A stretch of DNA of 64,000 nucleotides. It comes from Salipiger sp. CCB-MM3 (GTDB lineage: Bacteria > Pseudomonadota > Alphaproteobacteria > Rhodobacterales > Rhodobacteraceae). Location: NCBI RefSeq assembly GCF_001687105.1, contig NZ_CP014595.1, positions 1,635,001 through 1,699,000 of the forward strand, in the 5' to 3' direction. Numbering within the stretch: the stretch's first letter is position 1; every line of letters begins with the position of its first letter. Below, piece by piece: positions 19,478-28,704 of this stretch. The notes under the pieces are model-generated. The model was given only the letters and a program-made list of their open reading frames with translations. It searched no databases and was not told where the DNA came from. The position numbers and the translations under genes were made by a program.

Positions 19478-20854
19478 ATGAACCCACATGAGGAACCGAC
19501 GCCCTTTGAGGCGCTGCAGCAGACCGGGCTGACCCTATGGGGGCAGGTCGACACCTTCCTTGCGATCGTGCTGCGGCCTTGGATGTTCTACCAGCTTGGC
19601 ATCGCCCTTGGCCTTTTCGCGCTGGCGCATCTGCTGCGAGCGTGGCTGGGACCGAAGCTGCACAATTGGATGCGGGCCCGCGAGGGCTGGCCGAAGTGGC
19701 AGATGCGCATTCTCATCGTGCTGCACCGGCGGTTGCGGATGATCATCTTTGTGATCCTGATCTGGCATGTGATCGGGATCATGCATCAGGTCACATGGCC
19801 GTCGCGCACATATCTTCTTGAAATTATTGCGCAGCTGTCGAGCGCTTGGCTGGTGATCGCGCTGATCACGCGGCTCATCGGCAACCCGGCGCTGCGCTCG
19901 CTGGTGCGCTATGGGGCGTGGGGCTACGTCACCATCTGGATCCTCGGGCTGACCGATGAGGCGCAGGCGCTTCTCGAAAGCGCGGCGGTGAGTTTCGGCG
20001 ACTCGAAACTGTCGCTCTGGCTGATCCTTCAGGCGGTGGTGATCCTCATCGCGCTGGTGGCGGTGGCGCGATTCCTGACCACGGCGGGGGCGGCGAGCAT
20101 CCGGCGCAACGAGGGGATCAGCCCCTCGATGCAGGTTCTGGCGGTGAAATTCCTGCAGGTGGCGCTCTATGGCGCGGCCTTTTTCATGGCGCTGAAACTG
20201 GCCGGGGTGGACCTGACCGGCCTCGCGGTGCTGTCGGGCGCCATCGGCGTGGGCCTTGGCTTTGGCCTGCAGAAGGTGGTGTCGAACCTCGTGTCGGGGG
20301 TGATCATCCTGCTCGACAAGTCGATCAAGCCGGGCGACGTGATCTCCATCGGCGAGACCTTCGGATGGATCAACGCGCTGGGCGCGCGCTATGTTTCGAT
20401 CACCACGCGCGACGGCAAGGAATACCTCATCCCCAACGAGGACATGATCACCGGGCAGGTGGTCAACTGGTCGCATTCCAACGAGCTGGTGCGGGTCGAC
20501 ATCCATTTCGGCACCGCCTACGGCGACGATCCGCATCTGGTGCGCAAAGTGGCGATCGAGGCGGCGCTGGGCGTGAAGCGGGTGCTGAGCCACAAGCCGC
20601 CGGTCTGCCATATCACCGGATTTGGAGACTCGTCGGTGGATTACATCCTGCGGTTCTGGATCATCGATCCGTCGCAGGGGCTGACCAACATCCGGGGCAA
20701 TGTCTTCCTCGCGCTTTGGGACGCCTTCAAGGAGCACGGCATCTCGATCCCCTTCCCGCAGCGCGAGGTGCGGATGCTGGGCGGGGCGCAGGAAGACGAG
20801 AGGGACGCGTTGGAAGGCCCGGCGGAAGCTCCGGTGACGGAACGTCCGGGCTGA
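19478..20854 (+). CDS. MscS-family mechanosensitive ion channel
   Basis: 458-residue inner-membrane channel. About five hydrophobic segments precede the pore helix, whose glycine/alanine-rich MscS signature reads LSGAIGVGLGFGLQKVVSNL around residues 250-270. The beta domain follows (DKSIKPGDVISIGETFGWIN, then RDGKEYLIPNEDMITGQVVNWS). Such channels release solutes on hypo-osmotic shock. ATG 19478 is chosen after GTGAGGAG; a longer frame from 19439 has no good site. A 38-codon hydrophobic ORF lies directly upstream and may be co-transcribed. Confidence 0.9.
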   Translation: MNPHEEPTPFEALQQTGLTLWGQVDTFLAIVLRPWMFYQLGIALGLFALAHLLRAWLGPKLHNWMRAREGWPKWQMRILIVLHRRLRMIIFVILIWHVIGIMHQVTWPSRTYLLEIIAQLSSAWLVIALITRLIGNPALRSLVRYGAWGYVTIWILGLTDEAQALLESAAVSFGDSKLSLWLILQAVVILIALVAVARFLTTAGAASIRRNEGISPSMQVLAVKFLQVALYGAAFFMALKLAGVDLTGLAVLSGAIGVGLGFGLQKVVSNLVSGVIILLDKSIKPGDVISIGETFGWINALGARYVSITTRDGKEYLIPNEDMITGQVVNWSHSNELVRVDIHFGTAYGDDPHLVRKVAIEAALGVKRVLSHKPPVCHITGFGDSSVDYILRFWIIDPSQGLTNIRGNVFLALWDAFKEHGISIPFPQREVRMLGGAQEDERDALEGPAEAPVTERPG

Positions 20855-20911
20855 CAGCGGTGCTGCGCTGCGGCATGGTCCGCGCGACTGTCAGTTGAGA
20901 GGAGAGCCGTC

Positions 20912-22102
20912 ATGTCCGCAGCCAATCCCGAAGAGATCGTCATCCTGAGCGGCGCGCGCACCGCCATCGGCACCTTTGGCGGATCGCTGAAATCCGTCCC
21001 GCCGATCGAGTTGGGCACGGTGGCGGCCAAGGCGGCGCTGGAGCGCGCCGGCGTCGAAGGCGGGCAGATCGGGCAGGTGGTCTTTGGCCATGTGCTGAAC
21101 ACCGAGCCGCGCGACATGTATCTGTCGCGCGTCGCGGCCATGCAGGCGGGCATTCCCGACACCACCCCGGCGATGAACGTGAACCGGCTCTGCGGCTCCG
21201 GCGCGCAGGCGGTGGTCTCGGGCGTGCAGGCGCTGATGCTGGGCGATGCGAATTTCGCGCTGGTGGGCGGCGCCGAGAGCATGAGCCGCGCGCCCTATAT
21301 CATCCCCGACCAGCGTTGGGGCCAGAAGATGGGCGATATCCGCACCCTCGACATGATGTTGGGCGCGCTGAACTGCCCCTTCGGCACCGGCCACATGGGC
21401 ATCACCGCCGAGAATGTCGCGAAAGAGAACGACATCTCGCGCGCGGCGCAGGACGCTTTCGCGCTGGAGAGCCAGCAGCGCGCCGCCAAGGCCATCGAGG
21501 CGGGGATCTTTGCCGAGCAGATCGTGCCGGTGGAGATCGCCTCGCGCCGTGAGACCGTGGTCTTCGACACCGACGAGCACCCCAAGGCGACGACGCTGGA
21601 GAAACTGGCAGGGCTGCGTCCGGCCTTCGACCGCGACGGCTCGGTGACGGCGGGCAACGCTTCGGGTCTCAACGACGGGGCGGCGGCGCTGGTGCTGGCA
21701 CGCGGCGAGGCCGCGGCGGCGGCGGGGCTGACGCCGCGCGCCCGTTTGCTGGGCTACGCCCACGCCGGGGTGCGCCCCGAGGTCATGGGCATCGGCCCGG
21801 TCCCGGCGGTGGAGAACCTGCTGGTCCGCACCGGCCTGTCGCTGGCGGAGTTCGACGTGATCGAAAGCAACGAGGCCTTTGCCGCGCAGGCGCTGGCGGT
21901 GAACAAGGGGCTGGGGCTCGACCCGGCGAAGGTGAACCCCAATGGCGGGGCCATCGCGCTTGGCCATCCCATCGGCGCCACCGGCGCGATCCTGATGGTG
22001 AAAGCGCTCTACGAGCTGGAGCGTACCGGGGGCCGTAAGGCGCTGATCACCATGTGCATCGGCGGCGGTCAGGGCATCGCGCTCGCCATCGAGCGGGTGT
22101 AA
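20912..22102 (+). CDS. Acetyl-CoA C-acyltransferase (thiolase)
   Basis: Condenses two acetyl-CoA or cleaves 3-ketoacyl-CoA, 396 residues. Catalytic residues are in family context: nucleophile Cys in NRLCGSGAQAVVSG (about residue 95), His in NPNGGAIALGHPIGATGA, and the second Cys in TMCIGGGQGIALAIE at the C-terminus. The biosynthetic (PhaA/AtoB-like) branch is likely from length and from NEAFAAQALAV, but beta-ketoadipyl or other chain-length specificity cannot be excluded. GAGAGGAGAG precedes the ATG. A palindromic repeat block follows. Confidence 0.92.
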   Translation: MSAANPEEIVILSGARTAIGTFGGSLKSVPPIELGTVAAKAALERAGVEGGQIGQVVFGHVLNTEPRDMYLSRVAAMQAGIPDTTPAMNVNRLCGSGAQAVVSGVQALMLGDANFALVGGAESMSRAPYIIPDQRWGQKMGDIRTLDMMLGALNCPFGTGHMGITAENVAKENDISRAAQDAFALESQQRAAKAIEAGIFAEQIVPVEIASRRETVVFDTDEHPKATTLEKLAGLRPAFDRDGSVTAGNASGLNDGAAALVLARGEAAAAAGLTPRARLLGYAHAGVRPEVMGIGPVPAVENLLVRTGLSLAEFDVIESNEAFAAQALAVNKGLGLDPAKVNPNGGAIALGHPIGATGAILMVKALYELERTGGRKALITMCIGGGQGIALAIERV

Positions 22103-22125
22103 CTGGCGGCGCTGCGTGGGAATGT

Positions 22126-22225
22126 GCGAGGGGCGCTGCCCCTCGCGCCGGAGGCGCGGCAAAGGAAAATGCGAGGGGCGCTGCCCCTCGCGCTCCCCGG
22201 CGTATTTTTAAAGAGAAGAAGGGCG
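22126..22225. repeat. Twin GC palindromes plus type-B half element
   Basis: A 22-bp palindrome with core GAGGGGCGCTGCCCCTC occurs twice (22126-22147 and 22171-22192), separated by GCGCCGGAGGCGCGG-like sequence. It is followed by CGTATTTTTAAAGAGAAGAAG, the half of the palindromic repeat seen in full at 34812. The block separates the convergent thiolase and PF06475 genes. A variant of the GC palindrome is at 60902-60920. Confidence 0.8.
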
Positions 22226-22256
22226 GACCGCTGGCCTTAGTGGGGCGGGTGGTGCG

Positions 22257-22811
22257 TCAGACCTCGACCTGTTGCCACAGGCCCGGATAGCGGGTGGGGA
22301 AGCCGCAGGGGTCGACGCTGATCTGTGTCTCATAGCCGGTCTGCGCGGCTTGATAGCTGACCAGACCGCCGCGCTCGCGCGTGTAGCTTTGGTCGAGCGG
22401 GTCGAGCCGGGGGCCCGGCAGCCGCATCCATGCGGCGCGCACCGGCAGGCGCCCGACCTCGGGCAGGCGGCGCAGCGGCATCAGGTTGGTCGCCGGGGTG
22501 AAGGAGAAGTCGATGTCGCTGCAGCCGGAAAGCTCGGGCAGCGGCGCGCCGTTGAGCGCCCAATGCCCGCCCTCGCAGGTGATGCGGCAGCGCATCTCTT
22601 CGCCGCTGAGGGTGCCGGTGACATCGGCGCTGCGGGTCAGCCAGTCGGGGCCGCAGCGCACCACGTAATCCAGCGCCGCCCAGCCCGAGCCGTCGCGGAA
22701 CCGCGCGTGACCGACCAGCATGTAGCCATCCTCGTGCCGCGCGAGACGGCATTTGTCCTCGCCGTCGCGGTCCAGCGCGCGCCAGTGCATCGTGCCCAGA
22801 GTTTCGGTCAT
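22257..22811 (-). CDS. Putative glycolipid-binding protein (PF06475 family)
   Basis: 184 residues resembling the PF06475 family (Pseudomonas PA1994 type): an N-terminal MHWRALDRDGEDKCRLAR, a central DIDFSFTPATNLMPLRRL, and the C-terminal YPGLWQQVEV. No signal peptide is present, so it is probably cytoplasmic. The biochemical role of the family is poorly defined; the glycolipid label comes from structure similarity. Its ATG overlaps the TGA of a 35-codon Arg-rich ORF immediately upstream (ATGA), so its translation is probably coupled to that ORF. The gene converges on the thiolase gene. Confidence 0.75.
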   Translation of the reverse strand: MTETLGTMHWRALDRDGEDKCRLARHEDGYMLVGHARFRDGSGWAALDYVVRCGPDWLTRSADVTGTLSGEEMRCRITCEGGHWALNGAPLPELSGCSDIDFSFTPATNLMPLRRLPEVGRLPVRAAWMRLPGPRLDPLDQSYTRERGGLVSYQAAQTGYETQISVDPCGFPTRYPGLWQQVEV

Positions 22812-22915
22812 CGGCGCGCACCGCCGTTATGTCGGACCCTATGGTCGCGAACCCAGTCGTTGCGGACCCGGTCTTTGCGGACCCTGTGGGCGCGTGTCGG
22901 GAAAACCTGCTGCAT
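22808..22915 (-). CDS. Putative 35-residue Arg-rich repeat peptide, coupled to PF06475 gene
   Basis: The ATG at 22915 has GGAGGAG six bases upstream, one of the best ribosome-binding sites in the window. The product is strongly basic and carries four tandem pentapeptides, HRVRK DRVRN DWVRD HRVRH, encoded by imperfect 15-bp DNA repeats. Its TGA overlaps the ATG of the next gene (ATGA). It could be a nucleic-acid-binding microprotein or a leader that sets translation of the downstream gene. No family is recognised. Confidence 0.55.
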   Translation of the reverse strand: MQQVFPTRAHRVRKDRVRNDWVRDHRVRHNGGARR

Positions 22916-23083
22916 GCGCGTCTCCTCCCCGTCGGATGCGGCCCTGCCGCATCCCTTGCGGCAAGGCTGTACCATGGTGCCCCTGCCCCTTCGTAAAGGC
23001 AAGCGGGCGTTTTGCATCGGTTTTCTTAAGAAGATGTTCACCGTGGCGCGCGCAGTGTGGCCCTGTCGCAGAGGGCATTGGGC

Positions 23084-25597
23084 ATGGAGATCGCGGCACG
23101 GCTGGCCGAGGAACGGCGCGCGCGACTGGCGGCGGAGCGTTTGCTTGAGCTCAAGCAGGCGGAGCTTTTTGCCGCCAATCGCAAGCTCAACCTGCACGCG
23201 CGGCAGCTGAGCCACGAAATCACCGAGACCCGCGCCGAGGTTGCCACGGTGCGCGACGAGAACCAGCGGGTGAAGACTCAGCTTGGCGCCGCGCATCAGA
23301 AGATCGAACTGGTCGAGGGGCAGCTTTGGACCGCGCTGGCCTGCATGCGCGACGGGTTCGCCACCTTCAACGCCGAGCGGCGGATGGAGCTGGCCAACCC
23401 GGCGTGGCTGGCGCTGTTCGATGGGCTCGACACCATCGGGCCGGGGGCGGGCTATGCGCATGTGCTCGACATGATGGTCGAGGAGGGGATCGTCGATCTG
23501 CAGGGCGAGCATGGCGACGACTGGCGCGCCCGCATGGCCGCCCGCTGGGAGGCCGATCCGATCCCGACCGAGACCATCCGCATCTACACCGGGCAGTTCC
23601 TGCAACTGCAGGACCGGCATCTGCCCGACGGCGGCGTGGTGACGCTGAGCTTTGACATCACCGATCTGATGCGCATGTGGTCGGCGCTGGAAGAGCTGCC
23701 CGACGGCTTCGTCATCTTCGATGCCGAGGACCGGCTGCTGATGTGCAACGAGACCTACCGCGAGATCTACCACGCCAGCGCCGAGGCGATCCGCCCCGGT
23801 GTCAGCTTTGAGGACATCCTGCGCCACGGGCTGGCGCGCGGCCAGTACCGCGAGGCGATGGGCCGCGAGGAGCACTGGCTCGAAGAGCGGTTGAGCGCGC
23901 ATCGCGGCGCCGAGCGCGAGCTTGAGCAGCAGCTGGGGGACGGGCGCTGGCTGCGGGTCTACGAGCGGCCGCTGACCGATGGCGGACGGGTCGGGCTGCG
24001 CATCGACATCACCGAGGCCAAGCGCATCCAGCAGGAGCTGGAAGAGGCGCGGCAGCGGGCCGAGACCGCGAGCCACGCCAAATCCACCTTCCTTGCCAAT
24101 ATGAGCCATGAGATCCGCACGCCGATGAATGGCGTGGTGGGCATGGCGGCGCTGCTGATGGACAGCGCGCTGAGCGAGGAGCAGCGGCTCTATGCCGAGA
24201 CGATCCGCAGTTCCGGCGAGGCGCTGCTGCTGATCATCAACGACATTCTCGATTATTCGAAGATCGAGGCGGACCGCATGGCGCTGTGTGCCGAGGCGTT
24301 CGATCTGGAGCGGGCGATCCATGAGGTAGCGCTGCTGCTGCAGCCGGCGGCGCGCGAGAAGGGCGTGGCGCTGCTGGTGGATTATGACCCGAGCCTGCCC
24401 GCCGGGCTGGTGGGGGACGCGGGGCGGATCCGGCAGATCCTCACCAACCTTGTTGGCAACGCGGTGAAATTCACCGCCGAGGGCCATGTGTTGATCCGTG
24501 TGAGCGGCAGCGCAGAGGCAGGGCGCGCGGCGCTGAGCCTGACGGTGGAGGACACCGGCATCGGCATCGCGCGCGACAAGCTCGACCACATCTTTGGCGA
24601 GTTCAATCAGGTGGAGGACGCGCGCAACCGCAGTTTCGAGGGCACCGGGCTGGGGCTGGCGATCACCCGGCGGCTGGTGGAGATGATGGGCGGTGAGCTT
24701 TGGGTGGACAGCGAGTTGGGCGAGGGGGCCTGTTTCGGGCTGCGGCTGGATCTGCCTTTGGCCGAGGCGCCGCAGGGCGATCCGCTGGCGCTTCCCACGG
24801 GGCTGCGCCGCGCGCTGGTGGTCGCCGCCATGCCCGAGAGTCGGGCGATCCTGCTGCGGCAGCTGGGCGCGCTGGGGCTGGAGGCGGTCTGGTGCGCCTC
24901 GGGCGATGCGGCGCTGGATCATGCGCGGGCGGGCGAGGTGGATCTGGTGATCGCCGAACAGGCGCTGCCGGGGCTCGAGGGCGCAGAGTTGGCACAGGCG
25001 CTGGCAGGGGGCGGCCCGCCGGTGCTGCTGCTGTCGCCGCAGCCCGCCTCGGTGCCGCAGGGCTCGGGCGCGTTTGCGGTGGTTCAGATGCCCGTGTCGC
25101 GCCGGAGCCTCTGCGCGGCGCTGGCGGGCTGGGACGGGCATGAGAGGCGCCTGTCTCCGCCGCCGCCCGCGCCGCGCGCCGCGCCTGCCAGTGGGACGGG
25201 CGCGCTCGATCTGCTGCTCGCCGAGGACAACCGCACCAACCAGCTGGTGTTTCGCAAGATGGCCGAGGCGCTGGATTTGCCGTTGCAGCTGCGCTTTGCC
25301 TGCGACGGCGCCGAGGCGGTGGGCGAGTTCGAGGCGCGGCGTCCCGATCTCATCTTTATGGACATCTCGATGCCCGGCATGGACGGCAAAGAGGCGACGC
25401 GGCGCATCCGCGAGATCGAGGGCGACGGGCCGCGCGTGCCGATCATCGCGGTCACCGCCCATGCGATGACCGGCGACCGCGAGGCGCTGATCGCGGCGGG
25501 GCTCGACGATTATCTGACCAAACCGTTGCGCAAGCCGGACCTGGCGCGGCTGATCGAGAAATGGTCGGGCCCCGCTGCGGCTCAGGTTTCGGGGTGA
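23084..25597 (+). CDS. Hybrid sensor histidine kinase / response regulator with PAS domains
   Basis: 837-residue cytoplasmic kinase without membrane segments. An N-terminal coiled coil (residues 1-85) leads to two PAS-like domains, ending LSFDITDL and LRIDITEA. HisKA follows with phospho-His 342 in [12 protein letters not shown], then HATPase_c (N box [11 protein letters not shown]1 DTGIGIA, G2 GTGLGLA). Next is a degenerate receiver (VIAEQALPG: Asp replaced by Glu, conserved Lys missing), then a complete receiver with Asp 760 in [11 protein letters not shown] and Lys in [12 protein letters not shown] 23084 follows AGAGGG; GTG 23057 is possible. The output partner and signal are unknown. The 3' end overlaps convergent yaaA by 16 bp. 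Confidence 0.88.
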   Translation: MEIAARLAEERRARLAAERLLELKQAELFAANRKLNLHARQLSHEITETRAEVATVRDENQRVKTQLGAAHQKIELVEGQLWTALACMRDGFATFNAERRMELANPAWLALFDGLDTIGPGAGYAHVLDMMVEEGIVDLQGEHGDDWRARMAARWEADPIPTETIRIYTGQFLQLQDRHLPDGGVVTLSFDITDLMRMWSALEELPDGFVIFDAEDRLLMCNETYREIYHASAEAIRPGVSFEDILRHGLARGQYREAMGREEHWLEERLSAHRGAERELEQQLGDGRWLRVYERPLTDGGRVGLRIDITEAKRIQQELEEARQRAETASHAKSTFLANMSHEIRTPMNGVVGMAALLMDSALSEEQRLYAETIRSSGEALLLIINDILDYSKIEADRMALCAEAFDLERAIHEVALLLQPAAREKGVALLVDYDPSLPAGLVGDAGRIRQILTNLVGNAVKFTAEGHVLIRVSGSAEAGRAALSLTVEDTGIGIARDKLDHIFGEFNQVEDARNRSFEGTGLGLAITRRLVEMMGGELWVDSELGEGACFGLRLDLPLAEAPQGDPLALPTGLRRALVVAAMPESRAILLRQLGALGLEAVWCASGDAALDHARAGEVDLVIAEQALPGLEGAELAQALAGGGPPVLLLSPQPASVPQGSGAFAVVQMPVSRRSLCAALAGWDGHERRLSPPPPAPRAAPASGTGALDLLLAEDNRTNQLVFRKMAEALDLPLQLRFACDGAEAVGEFEARRPDLIFMDISMPGMDGKEATRRIREIEGDGPRVPIIAVTAHAMTGDREALIAAGLDDYLTKPLRKPDLARLIEKWSGPAAAQVSG

Positions 25598-26355
25598 GCC
25601 CGGACGAAGGCGGGCTGATCCTCGGTCGAGCGCGCCGCGTCATAGGCGTAGCCGCCAAGATCGAAGTCGCGCAGCCCCTCGGGATCGGTGATCCGGCGGG
25701 TGATCATGAAGCGCGCCATCGCGCCGCGGGCGCGCTTGGCGTAGAAGCTGATGACCTTGGGCTCGCCGCCTTTATCCTCGAGGAATTGCGGTGTGATCAC
25801 CCGCAGGTTCAGCGCCTTGCGGTCGACCGCGCCGAAATATTCCTGACTGGCGCAGTTCACCAGCACATCGGTGCCGAGCGCCTCGCCCTGCGCGTTGAGC
25901 GCCTTCGACAGCCGGTCGCCCCAGAAATCATAGAGCGATTTGCCGCGCTCGGTCTTCAGGCGCGAGCCCATTTCCAGCCGGTAGGGCTGGATCGCATCGA
26001 GCGGGCGCAGCACGCCGTAGAGGCCTGAGAGGATCCGCAGGTGATCCTGCGCATAGTCCATTTCCTCGGGTTCGAGCGAGGCGGCGTCGAGCCCTTGATA
26101 GGTGTCCCCGGCAAAGGCCAGCGCGGCGGGACGGGTGGCCTCGATCTCGGGCTCTTCGGCATAATCGCGGAACCGGTCACGGTTGAGCTCGGCCAGCTTG
26201 TCCGACAGATGCATGAGCTTTTTCAGCTCGGGCACCCCCAGCTTGCGCGCGGTTTTCACCAGCTGCATCGCCTCATCAGGGAAATCCATCGCCGTCATCT
26301 GCGTGTCGCGCGGCGTCCAGTCCAGTTTCTTCGCAGGCGAAATCACCACGAGCAT
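25582..26355 (-). CDS. yaaA: Peroxide stress protein YaaA (UPF0246/DUF328)
   Basis: 257 residues, the family length. It starts MLVVISPAKKLDW and has DTYQGLDAASLEPEEMDYAQ, LRILSGLYGVLRPLD, YDFWGDRLSKALN and NCASQEYFGAV, all typical of YaaA. In E. coli the protein limits damage from hydrogen peroxide by lowering free iron and also binds DNA; a role here is by family. It lies 42 bp downstream of nothing on its own strand and converges on the kinase gene with a 16-bp overlap. recQ, on the same strand, ends just upstream of it. Confidence 0.93.
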   Translation of the reverse strand: MLVVISPAKKLDWTPRDTQMTAMDFPDEAMQLVKTARKLGVPELKKLMHLSDKLAELNRDRFRDYAEEPEIEATRPAALAFAGDTYQGLDAASLEPEEMDYAQDHLRILSGLYGVLRPLDAIQPYRLEMGSRLKTERGKSLYDFWGDRLSKALNAQGEALGTDVLVNCASQEYFGAVDRKALNLRVITPQFLEDKGGEPKVISFYAKRARGAMARFMITRRITDPEGLRDFDLGGYAYDAARSTEDQPAFVRAHPET

Positions 26356-26397
26356 GCGCGGTTACTCCTTGAACATATCCATCAGTTTGGAATCGTT

Positions 26398-28455
26398 CTA
26401 ATCAGCTTCGGCGAGAAGGTCCATAAAGGCCGGACCAAAGCGGTCAAAACGTCGCTCCCCGAGGATCCGTTCGAGATCTTCCGGCGCGGGATCGCGCAGC
26501 CCGGCGATCTTGGCGAGCAGCGAGGCAGAGCAGGACAGCGGCTTTTCGGTGCCATCCTCGCCGCGGATCAGATCGGCCTGCGCGCTCATCAGCCGATCGT
26601 AGAGCTCGCCCGAGCCGCGCGCGGCGGCGCGCATCCGCTGCGGGTGGGTCTCTTCGGGGGCGCCGCCGGTGATCACCGAGAGGAATTCGGCGCCATAGCG
26701 TTCCAGTTTCTTGGCGCCGACGCCGCTGATTGCACCCATCTGGTCGAGGCTCTCGGGGCGGCGCTCGGCCATCTCGATCAGCGTGCGGTCGGGGAAGATC
26801 ATATAGGCGGGCAGAGACGCCGCCTCGGCCAGCGCGCGGCGCTTGGCCTTGAGCGCGGACATCAGCGGCGCGTCCTCTTCGCTGACCAGCGTCTTGACCT
26901 GCGGGCGGCGCTGCGCGGCCTTGTCGATCACGTCGCGGCGCAGCTCGATGCTTTCCTCGCCGCGCAGGATCGGGCGGGCGGCTTCGGTCATCACCAGCGC
27001 GCCGTGCCGCTCGGGGTCGGGGCGGACCAGATCGCGGCCCATCATCTGCCGGAACACCGCCTGCCATTGACCCTTCTTCAGGTCGCGCCCGACGCCGAAG
27101 GTGGGCAAACCGTCGTGGCCGCGCTGGCGCACCTTGTCGGTTTCATTGCCGAGAAGGATGTCGATCAGATGCCCGGCACCAAAGTTTTCACCGGTGCGCA
27201 GCGCGGCAGAGAGCGCCTTGCGCACCGCCTCGGTGCCGTCGAAGACCTCGGGCGGGCTGTCGCAAAGATCGCAGTTGCCGCAGGGCTCGGACGCTTCGCC
27301 GAAGTAGCGCAGCAGGGTCTGGCGGCGGCATCCCAGCGCCTCGGCCAGCCCCAGCAGCGCGTTGAGACGTCCGTGATCGGCGACCCGGCGCTCTGGCGGG
27401 GCCATGCCTTCGTCGATCTGGGCGCGGCGCAGGCGGATGTCGTCGGCGCCATAGAGGGTGAGCGTCTCGGCCGGGGCGCCGTCGCGCCCGGCGCGGCCGA
27501 TCTCCTGATAATAGGCCTCGATGCTTTTCGGCAGGTCGGCGTGGGCGACCCAGCGGATGTCGGGCTTGTCGACGCCCATGCCGAAGGCGACCGTGGCGCA
27601 GACGATCAGCCCGTCCTCGGTGGCGAACCGCTCCTCGACGGCGCGGCGGGCCTCGGCCTCCATGCCGCCGTGATAGAAGCAGGTCGGGTGCCCCTCGTCC
27701 GCGAGCGCGCGGGCGAGCCCCTCGGTCTTGGCGCGGGTGCCGCAGTAGACGATGCCCGAGCGGCCACGCCGTGCGGCGGCAAAGCGCAGGATCTGCTGGC
27801 GCGGGCTGTCCTTGGGGGCGAAGGCGAGGTGGATGTTGGGGCGGTCGAAGCCGCGCAGGAAGGTCTTGGGCTGCTCGCCATCGAACAGGCGGGTGACGAT
27901 CTCGGCCTGAGTTTCCTGATCGGCGGTGGCGGTGAAGGCGGCGATCGGCACGTTCAGCGCGCGCCGAAGCTCGCCGATGCGCAGGTAATCGGGGCGGAAA
28001 TCATGGCCCCATTGGCTGACGCAATGCGCCTCGTCCACGGCGATGAGCCCGACGCCCGCCTGCGCCAGCATGCGCTGCGCGCCGCCCGAGGCTAGCCGTT
28101 CGGGCGCAAGGTACAAAAGCCGCAGCGAGCCGTCTTCGAGCCCCTGCCAGACCGCGTCGGTCTCTTCTTGCGTATTGCCGGAGGTCAGCGCGCCGGCGTT
28201 CACCCCGGCCTCGCGCAGCCCGCGCACCTGATCGCGCATCAGCGCGATGAGCGGCGAGATCACCACGGTCAGCCCGCCGCGCAGCAGCGCGGGCAGCTGG
28301 TAGCACAGCGACTTGCCGCCGCCGGTGGGCATGATCGCCAGCACGTTCTGCCCCTCGGCCACCGCCGCGACGATCTCTCCCTGACCGGGACGAAAGGCGT
28401 CATAGCCGAAAATGTCCTTCAGCAGCGCCTCGGCGGGCGCGATGTCGCGTGGCAT
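26398..28455 (-). CDS. recQ: ATP-dependent DNA helicase RecQ
   Basis: 3'-5' helicase of 685 residues for recombination and replication-fork repair. Walker A is in MPTGGGKSLCYQLPA, and the DEAH box with aromatic-rich loop is AVDEAHCVSQWGHDFRPDY. Motifs V and VI are GMGVDKPDIRWV and QEIGRAGRDG. The zinc-binding cysteines are in LGCRRQTLLRYFGEASE followed by CGNCDLC. Winged-helix and HRDC domains (MIFPDRTLIEMAERRP) follow. A C-terminal extension of about 60 residues after HRDC looks like a second short helical module. The ATG at 28455 gives the standard N-terminus. Confidence 0.95.
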   Translation of the reverse strand: MPRDIAPAEALLKDIFGYDAFRPGQGEIVAAVAEGQNVLAIMPTGGGKSLCYQLPALLRGGLTVVISPLIALMRDQVRGLREAGVNAGALTSGNTQEETDAVWQGLEDGSLRLLYLAPERLASGGAQRMLAQAGVGLIAVDEAHCVSQWGHDFRPDYLRIGELRRALNVPIAAFTATADQETQAEIVTRLFDGEQPKTFLRGFDRPNIHLAFAPKDSPRQQILRFAAARRGRSGIVYCGTRAKTEGLARALADEGHPTCFYHGGMEAEARRAVEERFATEDGLIVCATVAFGMGVDKPDIRWVAHADLPKSIEAYYQEIGRAGRDGAPAETLTLYGADDIRLRRAQIDEGMAPPERRVADHGRLNALLGLAEALGCRRQTLLRYFGEASEPCGNCDLCDSPPEVFDGTEAVRKALSAALRTGENFGAGHLIDILLGNETDKVRQRGHDGLPTFGVGRDLKKGQWQAVFRQMMGRDLVRPDPERHGALVMTEAARPILRGEESIELRRDVIDKAAQRRPQVKTLVSEEDAPLMSALKAKRRALAEAASLPAYMIFPDRTLIEMAERRPESLDQMGAISGVGAKKLERYGAEFLSVITGGAPEETHPQRMRAAARGSGELYDRLMSAQADLIRGEDGTEKPLSCSASLLAKIAGLRDPAPEDLERILGERRFDRFGPAFMDLLAEAD

Positions 28456-28570
28456 GGGCTGGGGCCTGATTTTTTGATGACTGCTCTAGCTGGCAGACTC
28501 TCACACTAAGATTCGGTGAACAAGGCCTCGCGCCCCGTCCGACGCGGTGTTCCGGGCGGTGGGCGCCGGA

Positions 28571-28630
28571 TATGCGTATTTATCAAAGAGAAGAAGCAGG
28601 GGGCGCTTCGTCTAGACGAAAATATCCCGG
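28571..28630. repeat. Intergenic palindromic repeat, mixed type (copy 3)
   Basis: TATGCGTATTTATCAAAGAG then AAGAAG (type-B left arm) is followed by a short TCGTCTAGACGA palindrome and AAAATATCCCGGGGGAGGCG (type-A right end). It lies between recQ (start) and arfB (end), both on the minus strand. The rest of the 250-bp gap is C/G-rich with CCCCATGACC direct repeats at about 28668-28700 and holds no gene. Confidence 0.65.
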
Positions 28631-28704
28631 GGGAGGCGCGCAGCGCCGGGGGCAGAGCCCCCTATGGCCCCCCATGACCACCCCATGCCCCCCATGACCG
28701 GCGC

